Of a stretch of 64,000 bases of DNA, positions 45,333-55,082 are shown piece after piece. A program made the position numbers and the translations under genes. The notes below the pieces were generated by a model that was given only the letters and a program-made list of their open reading frames with translations, was not told where the DNA came from and made no database searches. The stretch covers positions 1-64,000 of the forward strand of contig NZ_UFQC01000015.1 of the NCBI RefSeq assembly GCF_900496975.1, read 5' to 3'. The DNA comes from Achromobacter veterisilvae (lineage in GTDB: Bacteria > Pseudomonadota > Gammaproteobacteria > Burkholderiales > Burkholderiaceae_B). Within the stretch, counting starts at the first letter, position 1; each line of letters begins with the position of its first letter.

Positions 45333-46255
45333 ATACGCCCGCCTCCGCCTCCGCCGCCGTCCCGCCAGCACAGGCCAAGGAACAGACGCCGTGGCGCCGC
45401 TTCCTGTCGGACTTCTTCGCCAGCAAGCTCGCCACCCTGGGCCTGGTCATGCTGGTCGCGATCGTGGGCGCCGCCTTGCTGGCGCCCTGGATCGCGCCGC
45501 AGAATCCCTACGACCTGGCCGTGCTGGACATCATGGACTCCAAGCTCAAGCCCGGCAGCGAAAGCGGCGATGGGGCCATGCATTACTGGCTGGGCACCGA
45601 CGGCCAGGCGCGGGACCTGCTGTCGGCCATTCTCTACGGCATGCGCACCAGCCTGCTGGTGGCGACCGTGTCGGTGCTGGCGGCCTTCGGAATCGGTGCC
45701 ACCGTGGGCCTGATCGCGGCCTATTTCGGCGGCCGCATCGACGCCCTGCTGATGCGGATTGTGGATATCCAGTTGTCGTTTCCGGCGATCCTCGTCGCGC
45801 TGATGCTGCTGGCGATCCTGGGCAAGGGTGTGGATAAAGTGATCATCGCGCTGATCGTCGTGCAGTGGGCGTATTTCGCGCGCGCGGCGCGCGGTGCGGC
45901 GCTGGTCGAACGCGGCAAGGAATACGTCGAGGCCGCGCGATGTATGTCGCTGTCCTGGGGGCGCGTGCTGTTCCGCCACGTGCTGCCGAACTGTATGCCG
46001 CCGCTGATCGTGATCGCCACCATCGACCTGGCGCACGCCATCGCGCTGGAGGCGACGCTGTCGTTCCTGGGGGTAGGGGTGCCGGTGACCGAGCCTTCGC
46101 TGGGCATGCTGATCTACAACGGCTTCGAATACCTGCTGTCCGGCCAGTACTGGATTTCCTTCTTTCCCGGCATCGCGCTGGCGCTGGCCATCATCGCCAT
46201 CAACCTGGTGGGCGACCACCTGCGCGATGTGCTCAACCCGCGCCACGCGAATTGA
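45329..46255 (+). CDS. ABC transporter permease (DppC-like)
   Basis: A 308-residue membrane protein. The N-terminal LSDFFASKLATLGLVMLVAI and the loop GKEYVEAARCMSLSWGRVLF identify the DppC-type subunit; GADGQARD-like WLGTDGQARDLLSAI is the family segment. It overlaps the upstream permease and lies 11 bp before the ATPase. A perfect DnaA 9-mer is embedded at 45829. Confidence 0.93.
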   Translation: MNTPASASAAVPPAQAKEQTPWRRFLSDFFASKLATLGLVMLVAIVGAALLAPWIAPQNPYDLAVLDIMDSKLKPGSESGDGAMHYWLGTDGQARDLLSAILYGMRTSLLVATVSVLAAFGIGATVGLIAAYFGGRIDALLMRIVDIQLSFPAILVALMLLAILGKGVDKVIIALIVVQWAYFARAARGAALVERGKEYVEAARCMSLSWGRVLFRHVLPNCMPPLIVIATIDLAHAIALEATLSFLGVGVPVTEPSLGMLIYNGFEYLLSGQYWISFFPGIALALAIIAINLVGDHLRDVLNPRHAN

Positions 46256-46266
46256 GGGGCGGCGAG

Positions 46267-47277
46267 ATGCAGACGCAGGCTGTGGAAAAACCGTCGGCAA
46301 CGCCCAGGCCCATCCTGGACGTGCGCGGGCTGAAGACCCATTTCTTCACGCGCAACGGCGTGGTGAAGGCGGTGGACGGCGTGGACCTGCAACTGGCCGA
46401 AGGCGAGATCCTGGGGCTGGTGGGCGAATCGGGGTCGGGCAAGAGCATCACGGGTTTTTCGCTGATGGGATTGCTGGACGAGCCGGGCCGCATCGTCGAG
46501 GGGCAGTTGCTGTTGAACGGGGAAGACCTGCGCGGCGCGACGCCCGCGCGCTGGCGCCAGTTGCGGGGCCAGGAGATCGCGATGATCTTCCAGGACCCGA
46601 TGATGACCCTGAACCCGGTGTTGCGCGTGGACACGCAGATGATCGAAGCGGTCCAGGCGCACGGCAAGGCGACGCGGGAACAGGCGCGCCAGCGCGCGTT
46701 GCAGACGCTTGCGATGGTGGGCATTCCGTCGCCGGAGGAACGCCTGCGCACCTATCCGCACCAGTTGTCGGGCGGCATGCGGCAGCGCGTGGCGATCGCG
46801 ATTGCCCTGCTGAATTCTCCGCGCCTGATCATTGCGGACGAGCCGACGACGGCGCTGGACGTGACGATACAGGGGCAGATCCTGTTCGAAGTGCAGAAGC
46901 TGTGCCGCGAGACCGGCACCGGGCTGATCTGGATCACGCACGACCTGGCGGTGGTGGCGGGCCTGGCGGACCGTGTGTCGGTCATGTATGCCGGCCGTGT
47001 GGTGGAAACCGGAAGCACCGAAGCCGTGATCAGCCATCCCATGCATCCCTACACGCATGGCCTGATCGCCTCCATTCCCACGCCGGAATCACGCGGCAGG
47101 CCTTTGGTGCCGATACCCGGCATGACGCCGTCGCTGCTGAACCTGCCGCAAGGCTGTGCGTTCCGGGGGCGCTGCCCGCGCGCGACCGAGGCCTGTCTGG
47201 CCGAGCCGCAGCCTGTCGAAGTCCGCCCGGCGCAATGGGTGCGCTGCTGGCATGCAGGAGGCCCGGACACGAAATGA
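46267..47277 (+). CDS. ABC transporter ATP-binding protein (DppD-like)
   Basis: A 336-residue ATPase with Walker [12 protein letters not shown], signature [16 protein letters not shown], Walker [15 protein letters not shown] and the C-terminal oligopeptide-transporter Cys cluster ([15 protein letters not shown]). It is one of the two ATPases of the dipeptide-type importer and overlaps the second by 4 nt. Confidence 0.94.
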   Translation: MQTQAVEKPSATPRPILDVRGLKTHFFTRNGVVKAVDGVDLQLAEGEILGLVGESGSGKSITGFSLMGLLDEPGRIVEGQLLLNGEDLRGATPARWRQLRGQEIAMIFQDPMMTLNPVLRVDTQMIEAVQAHGKATREQARQRALQTLAMVGIPSPEERLRTYPHQLSGGMRQRVAIAIALLNSPRLIIADEPTTALDVTIQGQILFEVQKLCRETGTGLIWITHDLAVVAGLADRVSVMYAGRVVETGSTEAVISHPMHPYTHGLIASIPTPESRGRPLVPIPGMTPSLLNLPQGCAFRGRCPRATEACLAEPQPVEVRPAQWVRCWHAGGPDTK

Positions 47278-48293
47278 GCGCAGTGGAACACGACGCCCTC
47301 CCTCCCATCCTGTCCTTGCGCCAGGTCGAGCTGCGCTTCGTGCAGCCCGTAGACCTGGCCGGCCGCATCGCCAACCTGCTGGGCGCCGGCCTGAAGACGC
47401 AGGTGGTGCATGCCGTGGCCGGCGTGGACCTGGACGTGATGCCAGGCGAAGTGATCGGCATCGTGGGCGAATCGGGCTGTGGAAAATCCACCCTGGGCCG
47501 CATCGTGTCGGGCATCCTGCCGCCGACCGCCGGCGAGGTGCGCTACCGCGGCAAGCCGGTGAAGGAAATGGCGGGCCCGGAACGGCGAGCCTATGAACTG
47601 GGCGTGCAGATGATCTTCCAGGACCCTTATGCCTCCTTGAATCCCCGCATGCGGGTGCGGGAGATCATCGGCGAGGCGCCCGTGGCCCACGGCCTGGTCC
47701 GGGCGCGGGACAAGGCCGAGTACGTGGCGGGGCTGATGCGCCAGGTAGGCCTGGATCCGAGTTTTTCACAGCGTTATCCCCATCAGTTCTCGGGTGGCCA
47801 GAGGCAGCGCATCGGCATTGCGCGGGCCCTGGCGCTCAAGCCTACGGTCATCGTCTGTGACGAGGCCGTCGCCGCGCTGGACGTATCGATCCAGGCCCAG
47901 GTGCTCAATCTGTTCGAACAATTGCGCGCGGACCTGGACCTGACCTATCTTTTCATCAGCCACAATCTCAGCGTGGTCAGCCACATTTCGGACCGTGTGG
48001 CTATCATGTACCTGGGACGCGTGGTGGAGCTGGCGCCCACCGATACCGTTTTTCGGCATGCCAACCATCCGTACACGCAGGCCTTGCTGAAAGAACTGCC
48101 GACCCTGCGGCCCGGGCGGCGCACCTATCAGCCGATCAAGGGCGAGTTGCCGTCGCCGCTGGATCCGCCGACAGGTTGCGCGTTCCATCCGCGTTGTCCA
48201 CAGGCCATGCCGCGCTGCAAAGTGGAACGGCCGTTGCTGAAGGAAGTCGCGCCGGGGCAACTCAGCGCCTGCCATTTGAACGACGCGGCCTAG
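47274..48293 (+). CDS. ABC transporter ATP-binding protein (DppF-like)
   Basis: A 339-residue ATPase with Walker [13 protein letters not shown], signature [15 protein letters not shown], Walker [15 protein letters not shown] and the C-terminal Cys cluster [15 protein letters not shown]. The Walker B has Glu-Ala in place of the usual Glu-Pro. It completes the importer ABCDF set. Confidence 0.94.
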   Translation: MSAVEHDALPPILSLRQVELRFVQPVDLAGRIANLLGAGLKTQVVHAVAGVDLDVMPGEVIGIVGESGCGKSTLGRIVSGILPPTAGEVRYRGKPVKEMAGPERRAYELGVQMIFQDPYASLNPRMRVREIIGEAPVAHGLVRARDKAEYVAGLMRQVGLDPSFSQRYPHQFSGGQRQRIGIARALALKPTVIVCDEAVAALDVSIQAQVLNLFEQLRADLDLTYLFISHNLSVVSHISDRVAIMYLGRVVELAPTDTVFRHANHPYTQALLKELPTLRPGRRTYQPIKGELPSPLDPPTGCAFHPRCPQAMPRCKVERPLLKEVAPGQLSACHLNDAA

Positions 48294-48343
48294 GACCGGG
48301 CCGCCAAGCCGCCAATTTCCATACTTACCGTTTATCCACAGCC

Positions 48344-49543
48344 ATGAAAACCATCGACGAAATCGAACGCGCGCATCCGGACCTGACCGCGCTGCGCCGC
48401 GACATCCATGCCCATCCCGAACTGGCGTTCCAGGAAACACGCACCTCCACGCTGGTGGCCGAGCGCTTGCGCGGGTGGGGGCTGGAAGTCCACACCGGGC
48501 TGGGGAAAACCGGCGTGGTGGGCATTCTGCGCGCCGGCAGCGGCAAGAAGACGATCGGCCTGCGCGCCGACATGGATGCCCTGCCCATGCCGGAGCACAA
48601 CCGCTTCGCGCACAAATCCACGATCAGCGGGCGCATGCACGGCTGCGGCCATGACGGGCACACGGCCATGCTGCTGGGCGCGGCGCAGTACCTGTCCACG
48701 CACCGGGATTTCGACGGCACGGTCGTGTTCATTTTCCAGCCGGCCGAGGAAGGCGGCAACGCCGGCGCGCGCGCCATGATGCAGGACGGCCTGTTCGACC
48801 GCTTTCCGTGCGACGCGGTGTTCGGCATCCACAACATGCCCGGCATGCCGGTCAACCAGTTCGGATTCCGCGCGGGGCCGACCATGGCCTCCAGCAACCG
48901 CTGGGACATCGTCATCAAGGGCGTGGGCGGCCACGCGGCGCAGCCGCACGCGTCGGTGGATCCGATCATCGTGGCCGCCGATATGGTGCATGCCCTGCAG
49001 ACGGTGATTTCGCGCAGCAAGAATCCGCTGGACCAGGCCGTGCTGTCGATCACGCAGATCCACGCGGGCGACGCCTACAACGTCATTCCCGGCGAAGCCG
49101 TGCTGCGCGGCACGGTGCGCACCTATTCGGTGGAGGCGCTGGACAAGATCGAGGCCGACATGCGGCGCATCGCCACCACCTTGCCGCAGGTGTACGGCGG
49201 CACGGGCGAATTGGACTTCGTGCGGGCCTATCCGCCGCTGGTGAACTGGGAGCAGGAAACGGCCTTCGCGGCCCAGGTCGCGGAAGACGCCTTCGGCGCC
49301 GAACACGTGCTGCGCGACATGCCGCCTTTCATGGGCGCCGAGGACTTTTCCTTCTTCCTGGAAGCCGTTCCCGGCTCCTACCTGTTCCTGGGCAATGGCG
49401 ACGGCGGCCATCGCCTGGAAAGCTATCACGGCATGGGACCGTGCCAGTTGCACAACCCGAACTACGACTTCAACGATGAGCTGCTACCGGTCGGCGCGAC
49501 ATACTGGGTGAAACTGGCGCAGGCGTTCCTGGCGAAGCCCTGA
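48344..49543 (+). CDS. M20-family amidohydrolase (HipO/amino-acylase type)
   Basis: A 399-residue metallopeptidase-like amidohydrolase. The metal-site motifs are MHGCGHDGHTAMLLG (about residue 103), FQPAEEGGNAGAR and GAEDFSFFLE near the C terminus. Family members cleave N-acyl amino acids such as hippurate. It follows the ABC operon after 50 bp, so it probably hydrolyses the imported compound. A perfect DnaA 9-mer (48332-48340) occupies the place of the ribosome site just 3 nt before the ATG. Confidence 0.93.
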   Translation: MKTIDEIERAHPDLTALRRDIHAHPELAFQETRTSTLVAERLRGWGLEVHTGLGKTGVVGILRAGSGKKTIGLRADMDALPMPEHNRFAHKSTISGRMHGCGHDGHTAMLLGAAQYLSTHRDFDGTVVFIFQPAEEGGNAGARAMMQDGLFDRFPCDAVFGIHNMPGMPVNQFGFRAGPTMASSNRWDIVIKGVGGHAAQPHASVDPIIVAADMVHALQTVISRSKNPLDQAVLSITQIHAGDAYNVIPGEAVLRGTVRTYSVEALDKIEADMRRIATTLPQVYGGTGELDFVRAYPPLVNWEQETAFAAQVAEDAFGAEHVLRDMPPFMGAEDFSFFLEAVPGSYLFLGNGDGGHRLESYHGMGPCQLHNPNYDFNDELLPVGATYWVKLAQAFLAKP

Positions 49544-49567
49544 TACACGCAAGCCATTGATTTCAAA

Positions 49568-49601
49568 GGCGCAGACCTTCCGGGGGCTGCGCCTTTTCTT
49601 T
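49568..49601 (+). terminator. Rho-independent terminator after the amidohydrolase
   Basis: GGCGCAG (49568-49574) pairs with CTGCGCC (49587-49593); the stem is followed by TTTTCTTTT. It closes the dipeptide-transporter/amidohydrolase operon. Confidence 0.85.
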
Positions 49602-49623
49602 TGCCGGGGCCAAGTTGTGCACC

Positions 49624-49726
49624 GGCTATCCACCGCCTGTCCACTGGCTATCCACCGGGATATCCCCTGGCTGTCCACCGGCTTTCCCCTGGCTTGTCAC
49701 CAGGCTTATCCCTAGGGTTGTCCACA
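49624..49726. repeat. Helically phased 11-bp degenerate repeat array
   Basis: Nine consecutive units of 11-13 bp follow the pattern GGCT(A/G)TCCACC: starts at 49624, 49635, 49646, 49657, 49669, 49680, 49691, 49703 and 49714. The core TATCCAC/TGTCCAC resembles a DnaA box (TTATCCACA), and the last unit ends TTGTCCACA. The period is close to one DNA turn. It lies between a terminator and the RidA gene. Confidence 0.8.
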
Positions 49727-49913
49727 GCGTCGGGCAAGCCATCGCCAAGGAAAATTCCCCCTATCCAAGGGTAAACGCGCATGCCCGCAGGCCGGCGGCA
49801 GCCTTGACTCGGCCCCCCTCCGGCCCTAGCATTGATATAACTGTGAAATATCACTGTTATTTTAATGAGCCGTTTTTGAAACCCGCTCTCAACCCTTTCG
49901 CTAGGAAGATTCC

Positions 49914-50309
49914 ATGGTCCAGAAGATCCGCATCACCAGTCCCCACGTCGCCGAAGCCGAGCCGGGCCTGTGGTCCAACTGCCTGCGAGTGAAGGATTCG
50001 GTCTATCTGTCGGGATTGACCGCCCGCGCCAATGACGGCACCACCATCCAGGGCGCCAGCGCCTACGAGCAGGCGCAGGTCATCTTCGCGAAGATGAAGC
50101 ACCTGCTGGAGGCGGCGGGCGGCCATATCGACGACATGGTCACGCTGACGATCTTCCTGACCGACATGGCGGACAACCAGCAGGTCTGGAAGGCGCGCCG
50201 CGAATTCTTCAGCGGCGATTTCCCAGCTTGCGCGCTGGTCCAGGTGGCCGCCCTGGCCAAGCCCGAGATCCTGGTGGAAATCCAGGGACAAGCCCGTCTC
50301 GCGGACTGA
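49914..50309 (+). CDS. RidA/YjgF-family protein
   Basis: A 131-residue protein of the RidA superfamily, which deaminates reactive enamines or imines or serves catabolic roles in degradative operons. LYLSGL-like SVYLSGLTARANDG and the C-terminal LVQVAALAKPEILVEIQGQA are present. I do not see the canonical catalytic Arg context of true RidA, so it is more likely a pathway-specific member. It lies 5 bp upstream of an FAH-family gene. Confidence 0.85.
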   Translation: MVQKIRITSPHVAEAEPGLWSNCLRVKDSVYLSGLTARANDGTTIQGASAYEQAQVIFAKMKHLLEAAGGHIDDMVTLTIFLTDMADNQQVWKARREFFSGDFPACALVQVAALAKPEILVEIQGQARLAD

Positions 50310-50314
50310 GCATC

Positions 50315-51166
50315 ATGAAGATCGTTCGCTATATGGCGGATGCCGGCCCGGAGCTGGGCCGGCTCGAGGGCCAGACAGTCACGCCATTCCCGGGCGTCGC
50401 CGACGTGCAGGCGCTGATCGCCGGCGGCGGGCAGGCGCAAGGGCCGGGCGTGGCGCTGGATTCGCTGCGGCTGCTGGCGCCCATCGTGCCCCAGCGCAAT
50501 GTGTTCTGCGTCGGCTGGAACTATCTCAAGCACTACGACGAAAGCAAAGGCAAGCGCGAAGGGCAGGAGATCGATCTTCCGGCCCGGCCCACCTTCTTCA
50601 GCAAGCTGCCCACCACCGTGGCCGGTCCGCGGGACGACGTGCCCCTGCATGAAGCCTATACGGCCAAGCTCGACTGGGAAGTCGAACTGGCCGTGGTGAT
50701 CGGCAAGGCGGGACGCGATATCACCGAGGCCGACGCGCTGGGCTATGTCTTCGGCTACACCGTCGCCAACGACCTCAGCGCGCGCGACCTGCAGCGCGCG
50801 CACGGCGCGCAGTGGTTCAAGGGCAAGAGCCTGGATGCCACCTGCCCGATGGGCCCCGTGCTGGTGACGGCCGACGAAATCGGCGATCCGCAGAATCTCG
50901 CCCTGGCCTGCCGCGTCAACGGCAGCGTGATGCAATCCGGGCATACCCGCCACCAGATATTCAGCGTGGCGCGCGTGATCGCGGAGCTGTCCGAGGGGCT
51001 GACGCTCCTGCCTGGGGACGTCATCCTGACCGGCACGCCGGAGGGGATCGGCGCCGCCCGCCAGCCGCCCGTGTTCCTGCGCGACGGCGACGTGGTGGAG
51101 TGCGAGGTGGAAGGCATCGGCGCCTTGCGCAATGTCGTGCGCGCGGGGCTGCGCTACGCGGAATAA
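50315..51166 (+). CDS. Fumarylacetoacetate-hydrolase-family protein
   Basis: A 283-residue FAH-fold enzyme. The metal-binding region LDWEVELAVVIGKAG (Glu-x-Glu, about residue 118), the FGYTVANDLSARDLQ loop and LTGTPEGIGAARQP near the C terminus are intact. Such enzymes hydrolyse, decarboxylate or isomerise beta-diketo or 2-oxo acids of aromatic and sugar-acid catabolism. It is flanked by RidA and a Bug pseudogene, so it belongs to a small degradative operon. Confidence 0.9.
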   Translation: MKIVRYMADAGPELGRLEGQTVTPFPGVADVQALIAGGGQAQGPGVALDSLRLLAPIVPQRNVFCVGWNYLKHYDESKGKREGQEIDLPARPTFFSKLPTTVAGPRDDVPLHEAYTAKLDWEVELAVVIGKAGRDITEADALGYVFGYTVANDLSARDLQRAHGAQWFKGKSLDATCPMGPVLVTADEIGDPQNLALACRVNGSVMQSGHTRHQIFSVARVIAELSEGLTLLPGDVILTGTPEGIGAARQPPVFLRDGDVVECEVEGIGALRNVVRAGLRYAE

Positions 51167-51212
51167 TCCGTCGGCCGCGCGGCATTCAAAACCAATCAAG
51201 GGGTATAGGACC

Positions 51213-52150
51213 ATGAAGAAAACCATATTGGGCGCAAGCCTGGCGCTGGCCAGCCTGGGCGCGGCGGCCGAGACCTTCCCGTCGCAGCCGATGACCCTGA
51301 TCGTGCCGTACACCGCGGGCGGGTCGTCGGATGCGCTGGCGCGCGCGCTGGGCAAGGCGATCGCCAAGAACACGGGCGCCAGCATCGTCGTCGAAAACCG
51401 CCCCGGCGGCAGCACCGTGATCGGCGCGCAGGCGCTGCTCGGCAAGCCGGCCGACGGCTACACCGTCATGCTCACGGCCGCCAGTTTCGTCATCAACCCC
51501 TACCTGCTGAACCAGTTGCCGTACGACAGCGTGAAGGACTTCCAGCCCGTGGCGCAACTGGCGACCAATCCGCACGTGCTGGTGGTCGGTCCCAAGGTGC
51601 CGGCGGGCGACCTCAAGGCCTTCCTGGCGTGGGCCAGGGAGCAAGGCGACAAGGCGACGTTTTCGTCCTTCGGCAACGGGTCGTCGGGCCACCTGGGCTT
51701 CGAGATGCTGAAAAAGCAGGCCGGCCTGGCCATGATGCACGTGCCGTACAAGGGATCGGCGCCGGCCACCATGGCCGTGCTCAGCGGCGAAGTGGACGCG
51801 ACGCTGGGCGACGTGGGCGTGGTCGCGCCGCATATCCAGGCGGGCAAGCTGCGCGCCCTGGCCGTGGCCGGGAACGCGCGCACCCCCGCGCTGCCCGACG
51901 TGCCGACCTTCGCCGAAGCGGGCCTGCCGGGTTTCGAGTCGCAGACCTGGATGGGCCTGCTGACCCGCGCGTGCAGCGCCTGAACCAGATGTACTCGGAA
52001 GCGCTGCAGGACGCCGACGTGCGGCAGATCCTGGCCCAGCAGGGCATGGTCGCGGCGGCGTCCTCGCCGGAAGCGTTCAGCGCGTTCATGAAGGCCGAAT
52101 CCGCGAAATACGGACAGGCCGTCAAGGACGGGAACGTGCGCATCGACTGA
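51213..52150 (+). pseudogene. Bug/TctC-family solute-binding protein, frameshifted
   Basis: The gene begins normally: MKKTILGASLALASLGAAAE signal peptide, then FPSQPMTLIVPYTAGGSSDA. Frame is lost near 51970, where the first frame ends at 51983 with GLLTRACSA. The expected C-terminal part (RVQRLNQMYSEALQD ... GQAVKDGNVRID) continues in another frame to 52150. The usual Pro-Ala-Gly-Thr-Pro segment between them is missing, so a deletion of roughly 16 nt caused the shift. Total span 938 nt, not a multiple of 3. It is probably inactive unless the assembly is wrong. Confidence 0.85.
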
Positions 52151-52234
52151 GAACGCGCTGGCCCGCCCGCACCGGTCGCTATAATCGCAGCGGTCTGCGC
52201 CGGTAGCGGCGCGTGGTCAGGTAACCTTCACCGC

Positions 52235-52921
52235 ATGCCCAGAACCTCTCTCCCCAAGCGACAGCAGGAAGACGCCGCGGCGGCCCCCGCGCCGGCGGCC
52301 TCGCTCGGCGAGCAGGCCTACATCGCGATCAAGCGCATGATCCTCACGCAGGAACTGCGCGCGGGGGACCAGATCAACGTCGCCCAATTGAGCGAACAGT
52401 TGTCGCTGGGCCGCAGCCCCATCCATCTCGCCATCCACCGGCTGGACCGCGAGGGGCTGGTGGACATCCTGCCGCGCAAGGGCATCCTGGTCAAAGCCGA
52501 GACCATCGACAGCTTTCTCGAATTGATCGCCGCGCGCCTGCTGGTCGAACCGCATCTGACGGGCCTGGCGGTGGACAACGCGACGCCCGCTTTGCTCGAA
52601 CGGCTGCGGGCCGTCGTGGCCGCCGGCTGGGAGTGCAACCAGCGCCAGGACCGCCTGGGCAGCATGGAGATCGACCGCCAGTTCCATCAACTGCTGTACG
52701 CGGCCGCCGGCAACGACATCCTGGCGGAGTTCGCCGGCAGCCTGCTGGACCGTTCCATGCGCCTGTGGTTCCGCCCGCCCGCGGGCAAGGCGGACAAGCC
52801 CAACGTGGCCGAGCTGGAAGACCTGTACAGCATGGTCGAACGCGGCGACAAGAAGGCCGCGGTGCGCAGGATGGAGCAGCACATCGGCTCCGTGCGCGGC
52901 AAGTTCCTATCGCGCGAATAA
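52235..52921 (+). CDS. GntR-family transcriptional regulator (FCD type)
   Basis: A 228-residue regulator with an N-terminal winged helix (VAQLSEQLSLGRSPIHLAIH then LDREGLVDILPRKGILV) and an all-helical FCD-like ligand-binding domain (DRQFHQLLYAAAGN). It probably controls the RidA-FAH-Bug genes upstream and/or the dioxygenase-transporter genes downstream. An N-terminal Ala/Pro-rich tail precedes the DNA-binding domain. Confidence 0.9.
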   Translation: MPRTSLPKRQQEDAAAAPAPAASLGEQAYIAIKRMILTQELRAGDQINVAQLSEQLSLGRSPIHLAIHRLDREGLVDILPRKGILVKAETIDSFLELIAARLLVEPHLTGLAVDNATPALLERLRAVVAAGWECNQRQDRLGSMEIDRQFHQLLYAAAGNDILAEFAGSLLDRSMRLWFRPPAGKADKPNVAELEDLYSMVERGDKKAAVRRMEQHIGSVRGKFLSRE

Positions 52922-53067
52922 GCATATAACCCGCAGTGCGCCGGCCCGCTTATGACGCACGGGCTTGAACAAACGCCGAATAATTCGTTTGTCCGGGGGT
53001 AGCGGGTTCTCATAATGGATCGTTCCAGCGCCGGCCTGGCCGGCGGAACACGCGCAAGGAGCGATCC

Positions 53068-53991
53068 ATGTCCCAGAGCAATGCGCTGCGCCGGTCCGAG
53101 GCGCATGCGGCACCGCGGTACGCCCCCGTCCCCGCGCCCCAGGATTTCTCGATCCGCCCCCTGGCGGGCGCGATGGGCGCCGAGGTCGTCGGCATCGATC
53201 TGTCGCGCGAACTCGACGCGGCCGATTTCGCCCGGGTGCACCAAGCCCACCTGGATCATCACCTGCTGGTGTTCCGCGACCAGCGCATCACGCCGCAGCA
53301 GCACATCGATTTCAGCCGCCGCTTCGGCCGCCTGATGATCCACGTGCTGCACCAGTTCCATCTGCCCGGGCACCCCGAGATCCTCATCGTCTCCAACATC
53401 GTGGAGGACGGCAAGCCCGTCGGACTGGGCGACGCCGGCAAATACTGGCATTCGGACATCTCCTACAAGGAATTGCCCAGCCTGGGCTCGCTCCTGCATG
53501 CGCAGGAACTGCCGGCGCAAGGCGGCGACACGCTCTTCGCCAACATGCACCTGGCGTACGACACGCTGCCGGCCGCGCTGCGCGATGCCGTCGAAGGCAA
53601 GCGCGCCGTGCATTCCTATCTGGCCAAGTACGGGCAGTTGCAGAAGGAAGGGGCCTGGCGCCCCAACCTGAGCGTGCAGCAGGTAGCGCAGGTGCAGGAG
53701 GTCGTGCACCCCGTGGTGCGCACGCATCCCGAATCCGGCCGCCGCGCGCTGTTCGTCAGCGAGGGCTTCACGACACGCATCGAAGGCCTGCCCGAGGACG
53801 AGAGCCGCCAGATACTCGACGAACTGTTCGCCCACAGCATCCGGCCCGAGCACCTCTACCGCCACAAGTGGCAAGCCCACGATCTGGTCTTCTGGGACAA
53901 CCGTTCGCTGATCCACCTGGCGGCCGGCACGCCGGACCACCTGCGCCGCAAGCTGTACCGCACCACCATCGAAGGCGATACGCCTTTCTGA
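53068..53991 (+). CDS. TauD/TfdA-family 2-oxoglutarate-dependent dioxygenase
   Basis: A 307-residue Fe(II)/2-oxoglutarate oxygenase. The facial triad is seen as WHSDISYKELPS (His-x-Asp, about residues 129-131) and the distal His in FWDNRSLIHLAAG, with the 2-oxoglutarate Arg in HLRRKLYRTTIEG. Relatives attack taurine or aryloxyalkanoates. It lies upstream of an SsuABC/TauABC-type importer, so a sulfonate is plausible, but other substrates fit equally well. Confidence 0.9.
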   Translation: MSQSNALRRSEAHAAPRYAPVPAPQDFSIRPLAGAMGAEVVGIDLSRELDAADFARVHQAHLDHHLLVFRDQRITPQQHIDFSRRFGRLMIHVLHQFHLPGHPEILIVSNIVEDGKPVGLGDAGKYWHSDISYKELPSLGSLLHAQELPAQGGDTLFANMHLAYDTLPAALRDAVEGKRAVHSYLAKYGQLQKEGAWRPNLSVQQVAQVQEVVHPVVRTHPESGRRALFVSEGFTTRIEGLPEDESRQILDELFAHSIRPEHLYRHKWQAHDLVFWDNRSLIHLAAGTPDHLRRKLYRTTIEGDTPF

Positions 53992-54037
53992 ATACGCCAG
54001 CCGTCTCCCGCGCAACCACTTATCCACAAGGAACGCC

Positions 54038-55081
54038 ATGCGTTTTTCCTCCGCCCTACGGGACCGCCTGGTCCGGATCGCCACCGCCTCGGGCCTGGCG
54101 CTGACGCTTGCCATACTGGCGCTGGCCTCGCCGACGCCCGCGATGGCCGAAGGCCGGATCCGCATCGCGGAACAGTACGGCATCGTGTACCTGCTGCTGA
54201 ACGTCGCCCGCGACCAGCAACTGATCGAGAAGCACGGCAAGGCCGATGGCCTGGACATCACGGTCGAATGGGCCAAGCTGTCCGGCGGCTCGGCCGTGAA
54301 CGACGCGCTGCTGTCGGGGGCTGTGGATATCGCGGGGGCGGGCGTGGGGCCGCTGTTGACGATCTGGGACCGCACGCGCGGCAAGCAGAACGTGAAGGGC
54401 GTCGCGTCGCTGGGCAACTTCCCCTATTACCTGGTCAGCAACAATCCGAACGTGAAGACGATTGCCGACTTCACGGACAAGGACCGGATCGCGGTGCCGG
54501 CGGTGGGCGTGTCGGTGCAATCGCGCGTGCTGCAACTGGCCTCGGCGAAATTGTGGGGCGACGCGCAGTTCAATAAGCTGGACAAGATTTCCGTCGCCTT
54601 GCCGCATCCCGACGCCGCCGCCGCCATCATCGCGGGAGGCACCGAAATCACGGGGCACTTCGGCAACCCGCCTTTCCAGGAACAGGAACTGGCCGAGAAT
54701 CCCAAGGCTCGCATCGTGCTCAATTCCTATGACGTGCTGGGCGGACCCAGTTCGTCGACGGTATTGTTCGCCACCGAGAAATTCCGCAAGGACAATCCCA
54801 AGACCTACAAGGCCTTCCAGGAAGCGCTGAAGGAAGCGGCCGCCTTCGCCGCCGCCAATCCGGAAAAGGCCGCGGACACGTATTTGCGCGTCACCGGCGC
54901 CAAGCAGGACCGGGACTTCCTGATCAAAGTGATCAAGAACCCCGACGTGCAATTCAAGCTGGAACCGCAGAACACGTTCGCGCTGGCCGAATTCATGCAC
55001 AAGGTGGGAGCGATCAAGAACGCGCCGGCCAGTTGGCGCGACTACTTCTTCGAAGATCCGATCACCGCGCAAGGTAGCTGA
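54038..55081 (+). CDS. ABC transporter solute-binding protein (SsuA/TauA/NMT1 type)
   Basis: A 347-residue secreted protein with a long signal peptide (LVRIATASGLALTLAILALA, cleavage near AMAEG). The mature part begins RIRIAEQYGIVYLLLNVARD, and GPSSSTVLFATEKFRKDNPK is typical of the family. It binds a sulfonate, taurine or pyrimidine-like ligand for the two downstream genes. A perfect DnaA 9-mer (54020-54028) lies just before the ATG. Confidence 0.88.
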   Translation: MRFSSALRDRLVRIATASGLALTLAILALASPTPAMAEGRIRIAEQYGIVYLLLNVARDQQLIEKHGKADGLDITVEWAKLSGGSAVNDALLSGAVDIAGAGVGPLLTIWDRTRGKQNVKGVASLGNFPYYLVSNNPNVKTIADFTDKDRIAVPAVGVSVQSRVLQLASAKLWGDAQFNKLDKISVALPHPDAAAAIIAGGTEITGHFGNPPFQEQELAENPKARIVLNSYDVLGGPSSSTVLFATEKFRKDNPKTYKAFQEALKEAAAFAAANPEKAADTYLRVTGAKQDRDFLIKVIKNPDVQFKLEPQNTFALAEFMHKVGAIKNAPASWRDYFFEDPITAQGS

Positions 55082-55082
55082 T

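Noticed and set aside
49615-49992. A short frame across the 11-bp repeat array
   Set aside because: The peptide only reflects the repeat (Pro/Ser/Trp-rich), and the frame overlaps the start of the RidA gene; the array is better read as DNA.
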